Assembly: GCF_001039355.2 (NCBI RefSeq)
Contig: NW_019775651.1
Coordinates: forward strand, 95,337-159,336
From: Lingula anatina
Taxonomy: Eukaryota; Brachiopoda; Lingulata; Lingulida; Lingulidae
DNA length: 64,000 bases
Direction of reading: 5' to 3'
The notes under the pieces were generated by a model. It had not been told where the DNA came from. It worked only from the letters and a program-made list of their open reading frames with translations, and ran no database searches. This document shows, piece after piece, positions 56,601-64,000 of this stretch. The translations under genes were made by a program, and so were the position numbers. Position 1 is the stretch's first letter. Each line of letters starts with the position of its first letter.

Positions 56601-59600
56601 TCATCTGGGTCCACCTCCAAATAGTTGTCAAGCAGTACTGTCAGGCCATTGACATACATGGGCAGATCTCCACCATGTTCCACTTTGTACACAATGATGT
56701 CTGCCACCTGGGTATCAAAGATGTTGATCAGACCTACGCCATACTGATGACACAAAATGTCCGAGGCTTGGCGACAATTGTGCATCACCTGGAATTTTAA
56801 TTTTAATGGTCATAAATATGCCTGATTGACATTTTGGTTAACAGTGTGAAAGGATGGACTTGTCTGAGTGGTTCCTGAGGCTAAGATTTCAAACCTGTTG
56901 GTGTAAAATTTCAAAATTTCAAAACTTCATATTTTTCTCTAAATTCATCATCAGGATGTTTGACTTAAAAACTGAATACAATTAAAATAGTATGATGATA
57001 TTATGTATTTCATTTTTTTTTAAATTCCACTGTATTAATATTTAATTTTTTAGAATGTCGCACAAATCAATAACGAAGTTGTACAACAAGTATCACAAAA
57101 CTGCATTGATCTGGTTTCTGAAAATAATGCACTTCAATCTTTCCATCAATTTTTAAACAAGTTGTGCATTGACAAAAAATACAGGCATCATTACAAAATG
57201 CATGGATATCACTGTCTAGCACTAATTATTCTTAAACTTGCAAAAATATGGTGGTTTGACCAACCTTGAGAAATTTTTGGCTCTCTAAAATGTCCTTCAA
57301 ACCAAACTTAAAGCAGTCTGCACCAAGTGTTAATACATCAAAGAGGAAGACATATTCCTTGCAGGCTATCTAAAAGACGAAATTTAAAAAATTTTCAATG
57401 ACTATTTTAACTGAAACTCAGAGACATTCAACATTCACCAAGCAACGCAAGCAAATATCTATACATCATACTTCTTTATTACAGCTGTATTTAATACAAT
57501 GGCTTAGTGACGTCATAATAATTTCATTCACAAAATTTTTAAAAATTCATATATGTATATATTTTAGAATTTGTGCAGTAGCCCCAATTATGCACCCTGA
57601 GCTTCAGAGCTCACTTGACNCAATTATGCTATTTTAGTTAAATCTGGTACGCAACTTGTAATATTATGCAGGAAAAAATCAAGGAAACTTTAATTTTTCC
57701 CTAATGTGTTGAAATGTAGTACCAAACTCAAAAATCACACAAAAAGAAAAAACTAACAGTAAGCAGGTGCCTTATCTCAGACTGACTGGCATCCTGTAAT
57801 GTAAAAAGTTAATGTCCATACCTGTATCCAGCACAGCTCTCCTCCTCTGCCTAGGTTAATACCCTCCAGGGCCACGCCCAGGATCTCCTGTCCTGGACCC
57901 AAAGTCATCTCCCTGAACTGATACAGTATTACCGTAAACTGTTATATTATATATCAAAATCTCCATAACTGAACTGATTCAGTATTACAGTTATTTTATA
58001 TACTATATTAAAATCTCCTGTCCTGGACCCAAAGACATCTCCCTGAACTGATACAGTATAATCTATTACAATTATTCTATATATCAAAATGTCTTGAACT
58101 TAACTGATACAGTATAATCTATTACAATTATTCTATATAATAAAATGTCTTGAACTGAACTGATACAGTATAACAATGACATTATATATCAAGATCTCCT
58201 GCCCTGATTTGGAAAAAAAAACTACTCACAACATCCATCAATTTTTCAAACTGATCATCTATTTGATCCACCACAGTGTAGATAACTTCCCCTGGTTCCT
58301 CAGGGTGGTGGGCTTCAAATATTCTCTCCAGGGGTTTGACTGAAATATGCCACAATTTTCAATTACAATTAGGGCAACTTGTTCAATAGATCTAAACTAA
58401 TTTACATGATTGAAGTCAGACTAAAGGTGTTTTCAAACTGTAATCTCAGACATTAACGTACATTGGCCACACACCCTACACTGACTGTAAAGCTCGAACA
58501 TGTGTGCCAATTTTCTCTCTCTCTGTTTTCATTTCTTTCTAAATTTGTTCAGTTGCTGGTCTAATCTTTTAGACCATTTTTTATTACATTAAGATAAATC
58601 AGTAGTAGTCCAACAGAATAAAATATTGTGCCTGTTTCATAAAAGGAAAGAAAGATTACGTTTTTGATTATTTCTTGTTTTAAAACAGAAATTAAAGCTT
58701 TTATATCAGTTCAATCTCTACTTTATTTGAGTGGACTAGTCTACTATAAATTCTTCTCATTAGAACAAATTTTAGGTAGAAAAAATGATTAGACCAATTT
58801 TCATGCTGAACTTCTTTAGTGAAATCACCCTCTGGAACCTTCATTTCTTACACTTTATACTCCTCCTTGTTTTTCTGTGTGGAGCTGTACCGCTGGATGC
58901 CTCAGTGTCCTGGGGCCTGTTGAGCAAAAGTTTGTTGTGTTCCAAGTCATGAAGTCTTTTCAGGTGGGGAGTACTTTGCTTAGGTCGTAGGAGACACCTG
59001 TCTGTCAAACTGTATATATCAAAGCAAAATGGGATGCTATTATGTTATTGAAAGTTACAAGCATACAGGAGGGAAATTCTGTAGGTCAAATTATGTTTGT
59101 CAAAGAAAAATATCTACTGTAATAAAAGTACATCAAAGCAAAATAGAAAGATATTATTATAATAGAAGATTCTGTAAAATAATAGAATTATAAATCTCTG
59201 TTTATGATTTCTTTAAAGTTGCCCTTGCCAGTAAACATTAATCAACATGCAAGAAATTAAATGTATTACTCTGAATTATAATGAAGGTACCCAGTAGTAG
59301 GGTCTACAGCTGAACTGAATGTGAAGTGGTCTCAGTGAGAATACGTCGAAAGTGAACAAAGGAAAAAGCAGTACTGAATTGTTGCTTCATCATAAAACTG
59401 ATGAAAGAATAAAAACCACTGACATATTTCTCATTTAATGAATTGATGAGGAACACAGACTAGCTAAATCAAAGGGAGAAATTATATCACCAAAGCCCTT
59501 ACTCTTCCTTATCATCATCTTCATCTTCCTCTTTAGCAGCCTCTAATACCTCTACTGGAAAAGAAAAAATGTGTAAGCACAGTCTTCGACCTAAACAACT

Positions 59601-61334
59601 AACTAAAATGCCTATAGAACAATAGCAAAAGTTACAAACAAGTTAAAAAAGGCAAAATACAACATCTCTATAAAATCACATGTACAAGTAAGAAACAAAT
59701 ATAATTCAGGTGTTATGTAGTATATTTACATTCTTAGTCACTCATGAATATTGAGGGCACTATGTAAATACAGTAGTAGTACTCACACTCCAAAATCTCA
59801 TTGCGAAAGAATATCTGACTTCCTGGTAACTTTTTCCTAGATGGCAAAGACACCACTGGAAAATAGAATTAGCAAATATTAGCTCTGTCTTTGGTATCTT
59901 CATATAGTTTATCTTTACAATATAACTCTACCTTTCAGACTCTAGATAGCCAATAAAAATCAAACCAGTAAAAACACATATACAGGTTTGCTGGACATAA
60001 ATAAGACTATTGTTTTGAATAATTAGTTCCCCAAGTCACTAATAAGTCGTAGTACTATAGGGGTCCGCCATATAGATAAACGTCCCAATAAAATATTCGT
60101 CCCGATAGATACGTCTCTATACATACACGTCTCAATAGATTTACGTCTCGTTAAATTTACGTTCCGATAGATCCACCAACAGATTCCTATAAACCCACGT
60201 ATCTTTAGATCCAGGTACCGCTAGATCCATCTATCTGACATCGTAATCAGCTAAAAGGCCGATATCAATTTGTGATACAGGTATGAGGCTACAAATACTG
60301 ATCCACTTAGTGATCTGACTTAATTACAACCTGATATTTATTATTTATTCATTTATTTATGTATTTATATATTTATTAGGTGTTCAAACAAGACATACAT
60401 GTACGTTCGCGTCTACACGTCTATCACACTCTAAAGTTCGGGAACGCGTCGTAAACATGAAACAGAACACATTTTAAGTGTGCAAATGTTACATTTTGAG
60501 AACGCTTTATGTTCTGGCGCCAGAACACTGAGCGTTGTGAAATATAGAACACATTTTCATGCTCTTTTTTTTTTTTTTTTTGTTTAGAACACATTTACAT
60601 GTAAATTCAGAACACTTTTTACATGTTCGAATGTTACATTTTGAGAACGCTTTAAACAGTGTTCTGACGCTAAAACAGTAGGCCTAACCGTTGTGAAATA
60701 TAGAACACATTTTTGTTCTTTTTATGTTCTTTCACTGAGTATTGTGTGAAAACGATCTAGTAGAATAATATATTGCTGAAAGGATTAATATGTGTAGGCC
60801 TACTGTCGTTTTAAAGAAGTGCATTTTATGTACTGAATAGTATACCAACCATTTTGAGCAAAAGCATACCTGTAATGGATCTATAGGTATTTGGATCTCA
60901 AAATACGTGGATCTATAGGTATGTGGATTTAAAGGACGTGGGTTTATGAGGACGTCGTATCTATAGGAACGCAAATATATAGGACAGCAGTAAAAAATTG
61001 GATCTATCGGTATTTAAATCTAAAAAGACGTTTTTTCAGTTTTTCCTTTATGTATCTATCGGTAACGGGAGTATAGGGACGTGTAATATTTTGGGACTAA
61101 ATTTTATCCGTACGTACCCGTACTATAACACCCTACCTTTCACAACTTAACAGCGCAAGTGCAATGCTGCAGTTGTTGAATGAAACATTGCTTCTTCCCA
61201 TAAAAATTTAAAACAAAATACTCACCCTTCTTCAGATCTAGACGTTTTCCATCTGCACTGAAGGAATGAACTATTCCCTCATAACTTCCGTCCGCAGCAG
61301 TCAACAAAACCTTGCTGCCTACACGTGTCGCCAT
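53620..61334 (-). CDS. EXD1: EXD1, 3'-5' exonuclease-domain protein of the piRNA pathway
   Basis: Exons 61226-61334 (ATG 61334), 59787-59855, 59503-59554, 58852-59009, 58230-58339, 57822-57917, 57265-57369, 56564-56788, 55971-56162, 55488-55674, 53620-55112 close in one frame of 932 codons (human EXD1 is about 514 aa). The first exon has an Lsm-like strand pattern (GSKVLLTAADGSYEGIVHSF). An acidic and then a basic linker follow. The DEDD-like exonuclease fold contains EILGVALEGINLGRGGELCW, YVFLFDVLTLGADCFKFGLK, VMHNCRQASDILCHQYGVGL and IFDTQVADI. The helical C-lobe has PCPEYLLDIAVRNVLYLRDL. In mammals and silkworm EXD1 is an inactive RNA adaptor of the PET complex. The metal-binding acidic residues here also look incomplete, so a non-catalytic role is likely. 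The last exon adds about 490 disordered residues with five SRSPTGQVTS repeats. Confidence 0.9.
54871..55050 (-). repeat. 30-bp coding minisatellite in EXD1 tail
   Basis: At least five 30-bp units (54901-55050, plus a partial before) with the word GACCTTGAACTTGTCACCTG on plus. They encode SRSPTGQVTS in frame, Ser/Thr/Pro-rich, inside the long last exon. Confidence 0.93.
57918..58200 (-). repeat. Tandem repeat derived from an EXD1 splice acceptor
   Basis: The boundary CCCTGAACTGATACAGTA (exon start plus acceptor of exon 57822-57917) recurs upstream in the intron near 57972, 58040, 58100 and 58157, with about 60-65 bp spacing. The copy at 58014-58060 also repeats some 34 bp of exon sequence (TCTCCTGTCCTGGACCCAAA), offset exactly 130 bp. 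Confidence 0.85.
60060..61119. mobile_element. Foldback element with degenerate ~16-bp repeats and 8-bp duplication
   Basis: About 1060 bp in EXD1 intron 1. An 8-bp direct repeat GTACTATA flanks it (60052-60059, 61120-61127). Ends are inverted: GGGGTCCGCCATATAGAT at the left, and GGGTACGTACGGAT as the reverse complement of the right. Both arms, about 180 and 240 bp, are built of drifting repeats such as ACGTCCCGATAGATC or GGATCTATAGGTATGTG in opposite orientation. The centre holds two direct copies of a roughly 140-bp AGAACACATTTT-rich unit. No coding frame. Confidence 0.75.
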
Positions 61335-62867
61335 GTTGTTTTGTGTCGATACCTCCGTCTATAGGCCTCGCTTTCGGTAAAACAGCAAGAGGGTAGATTT
61401 TGCTAATTTTGAAAGTTTTGTAATAATTGTGCATATGGCAAAGTATTTGTTGTAGTGTAGGAATATTTTCTTGACTATATTATTCCTCAGTCCCATAAAT
61501 TAAAGCCCTTCGTTGCAAATTATCGGATTGAAACTAACAACTTACATCAATTTCATCACAAAAGTTCAAAGGTCAGAGGGCGCGAGTTCAAATGTGGCAT
61601 GAGCTTCGATCTCAATGTTTACAATCTGCAGATATTTAATTTAAGGTTACATAGACCTGTCCAAAGCTCAGTTTTGGGAAGAACCTATCTACATGACACC
61701 TCGAGGACAACCAACAAATAGAAGAAGTCGTAGTTTTTCTAGAGCAAGGCGAGCGATACATTCAGTTTAACAGACACGTTTTGACACCGAGTCCTCCATC
61801 GTACGATCAGCAGGTTGGCTACTATGTATTTTATTAAGCAGATCTGCATAACACAAATTCTTTAAATGTATTCAGTTTGTTTATTAATATAGTTTTTCAG
61901 TAAAATTGAATGTGATTACAATTTTCATTGGTTGGAACAATAGACACAGCGTAAAGCACACAAACTCAGCGAAACTGTTTCAATGAAACTCGATAAAGGT
62001 ATTCTGTTTTTGTTTCGTTATCACCCTAATATTTTGTGTGAGCAATGAATGCTGATGATGGTCGACATAACTGTATGTTACTTTAAAAGAAAAACATTAC
62101 TATCATTTATTTCGAAAATCTGGCATCAGTGATGTAAAATAACCAAGTGTTATTTTAATGAAAAGGGGAGTAGTGGATGTTTTCGTTTCTCTAGAAATAC
62201 GTGGCAGCTCCGTCCAAAGTCCAATTTCTTCTGTGTACTTGGACTATGAGTCTGAATATTATCAGCAAAGGCTAATCAGTCTACAGATTCAGGCGTATCT
62301 GGTTTCAGCCAGTTTCCTGGATGCATATTTTCTAATTACACTGTTCTGGATCAGCAGGTGCTTTGAATCTCAGCCGGTGTTTCAAATAAGCATTAAATTT
62401 AGATGCATAACTACAAGTAATTATGACATTTTAGATTGATAAAATGCTGTGTTTATATACTTAAGTAAGTTATCAGTGAATTTATTTCTCCCAACACTAT
62501 ATATATATATGCATTATACATTGAACTGAATAAACTTAATAAATAATGAAAAAAAAATAGTATGGCAGGGGCCGAAATGTTTAGAAAATCATACTTTCCC
62601 TGCCGGGAAAGTGATTTTGTACATTATTTTCCCTGCAAGAAAGTAGCTTTCCCTGACAACAAATTCATGAAAACCAATTTCCCTGATATTAAATTAGATT
62701 ATTTTAATATGATGATGAATTATATAGGTAAGAACATATCTTTGAGAAATGAATGTTTATTGATATGAAATAAACTAACATGGCATCCATATATAGTGTT
62801 TTTTATAACAACTAGATATATTTGTCAAAATTAACGTGACTGAAATCTTAGTACCAAATACATATGC
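61335..62867. other. 5' flank of EXD1
   Basis: The first part is the expected EXD1 promoter; no clear TATA. Frames at 61693-61770 and 62158-62439 have no recognised domain. A degenerate TTTCCCTG-rich repeat is at 62590-62700. Confidence 0.45.
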
Positions 62868-63026
62868 TGCATCTGTTGTGCTGACTGAAAGGACCATCAC
62901 AATGGTCAAGAGAGCACAAATATTAGGGTAAATCTCTTTAAGTACAGTCAGCATTCTACTTAAAAAGGCAACTATGTCCTGGTCCTTTTCATGAAGTTCC
63001 AGCATGGATTTTTTTAATGAGGCCAT
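62868..63026 (-). pseudogene. hAT-type transposase C-terminal relic
   Basis: Minus-strand frame reading IYPNICALLTIVMVLSVSTT followed by DA. This matches the start of the hAT dimerisation region, which normally continues DAERSFS. Here the similarity stops after DA and the frame continues with unrelated residues. No terminal repeats were found. It is a small isolated fragment. Confidence 0.75.
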
Positions 63027-63624
63027 TCAGCCTGGCACATGTTTGTTNTTATGTACATACACACTGAAATAGAGGGGAAGAAAAATAAGAAATAATTGTC
63101 TGGTATTGTTTCTCACATACTTCATCTTAATCAGTTCAGAAAAGTTCAACATAATTTTCTCTGCATGTTAAGCCCACCTACTGGCATATAGTATTGTCCT
63201 AGTACGTACAGCTCCATGATTAGACTGAGTTTGAATAAATCCAAAAGCTGGATCCTTTTGATATAAAATACCACAAAAAAATCAATGGAACATTCATCAT
63301 CATTCATCATTCGCTGGGATAGGGTTAATCTAAAGGGGAAAATGTTGGAAACATATTGATATTATTTATCATTGCATTTTATTTGTTGTCCGTCTTGACG
63401 TAAAGAATTGCTCTCCCTTATACCATTACGTCAATGTATTGTCTGGGGAATGCGAGGGCAATATATGGTGTTAGCTGATAATGAATTGGTCACTGGAAAG
63501 AGAACCTCCACAATTCCTAGAATAGATGACAGCTTGCCAGTTTGCCCATTTTCGCAACTGGGGTATGAGATATGAACTTTGTTGATTAGAAAGTTGATGG
63601 TTTTGTCAATTTTAAGAAACCCTT

Positions 63625-63794
63625 GCAGGCCCGTAGCCAGGGGGGGGTTTGGGGGGTTCGAAAGAACTGCTCCTTTTGCTGGGAAAGGTGGACTCTGGGT
63701 AAAATTTGATCTTGGTACATGAGGTTTTTATGGGAAAAGCTCCACTTTTTCAGAAAAAGAACCTCCCTTTTGAAATTGCTGGCTACGGGCCTGC
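63625..63794. mobile_element. 170-bp MITE with GCAGGCCCGTAGCCAG ends
   Basis: The perfect 16-bp inverted ends are GCAGGCCCGTAGCCAG and its reverse complement. CTT flanks both sides (63622-63624, 63795-63797) as a possible 3-bp duplication. The left end is followed by a G-rich run. Confidence 0.88.
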
Positions 63795-64000
63795 CTTAAA
63801 AGTAGATCTGGAAATTTTCTTAGATATTCTGAATGAAAACAACATCCAGTAATTCGTTGACAATTTTGCTCTCGGGACTTAAACTGAATAACTAGCTATT
63901 GATTTGCTGAAAGCCATGTATTTTTATTTCATTTGAACATCCTGTAGTTTTAAAGAAATGTGGATCAATAAAAGTCAATAGGCCTGCTTCTGTTAAACAC

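Noticed and set aside
62562-62768. Plus-strand frame with repeated FPC/FPD words
   Set aside because: Caused by a degenerate TTTCCCTG repeat. No homology seen.

Overview
This is eukaryotic, animal-type DNA: AT-rich, intron-dense (short exons with GT/AG boundaries on both strands), and full of microsatellites, MITE-like elements and DNA transposons. The gene set (tryptophan 2,3-dioxygenase, a KLHL8-type BTB-kelch protein, an F-box/LRR protein, EXD1) together with a Penelope-like element and a tandem family of small secreted EF-hand proteins fits an invertebrate, most plausibly a lophotrochozoan such as a mollusc. The species assignment is inference only.

Layout. 1.7-8.3 kb: tryptophan 2,3-dioxygenase on the minus strand, twelve exons found, first coding exon not found. 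9.5-31.2 kb: a tandemly duplicated accessory block. It holds three minus-strand genes (final exons to start codons at 14.9-17.8, 23.5-25.2 and 27.7-29.8 kb). Each encodes a signal peptide, a six-cysteine Ala/Gly-rich hairpin, an invariant GLFGKRD processing-type site and a pair of EF-hands. Each has a TATA-type promoter and a short 5'UTR exon, and an orphan fourth promoter sits at 9.6 kb. The block has been hit by a Tc1-like element (10.5-11.9), a Harbinger-like MITE (12.9-14.2) and a Penelope-like element (15.5-16.9). For the Tc1 and Penelope insertions the paralogous copy preserves the empty site. 31-36 kb: mostly non-genic, with a minisatellite, a perfect palindrome and a MITE. 36.4-43.2 kb: KLHL8 orthologue on the minus strand. 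44.9-51.1 kb: F-box/LRR gene on the plus strand, divergent from KLHL8, with two homologous alternative last exons. 53.6-61.3 kb: EXD1 (piRNA-pathway exonuclease-like) on the minus strand, with a long repeat-bearing C-terminal tail. 61.4-64 kb: non-genic, with a hAT transposase relic and a MITE.

There is no operon logic. The most coherent system is the secreted hairpin/EF-hand family. Its conserved Gly-Lys-Arg after an amphipathic stretch suggests a precursor cleaved into a possibly amidated Cys-hairpin peptide and an EF-hand calcium-binding peptide. Two genes also show intronic tandem repeats grown from an exon-intron boundary, so splice sites are multiplied (a donor in KLHL8, an acceptor in EXD1).
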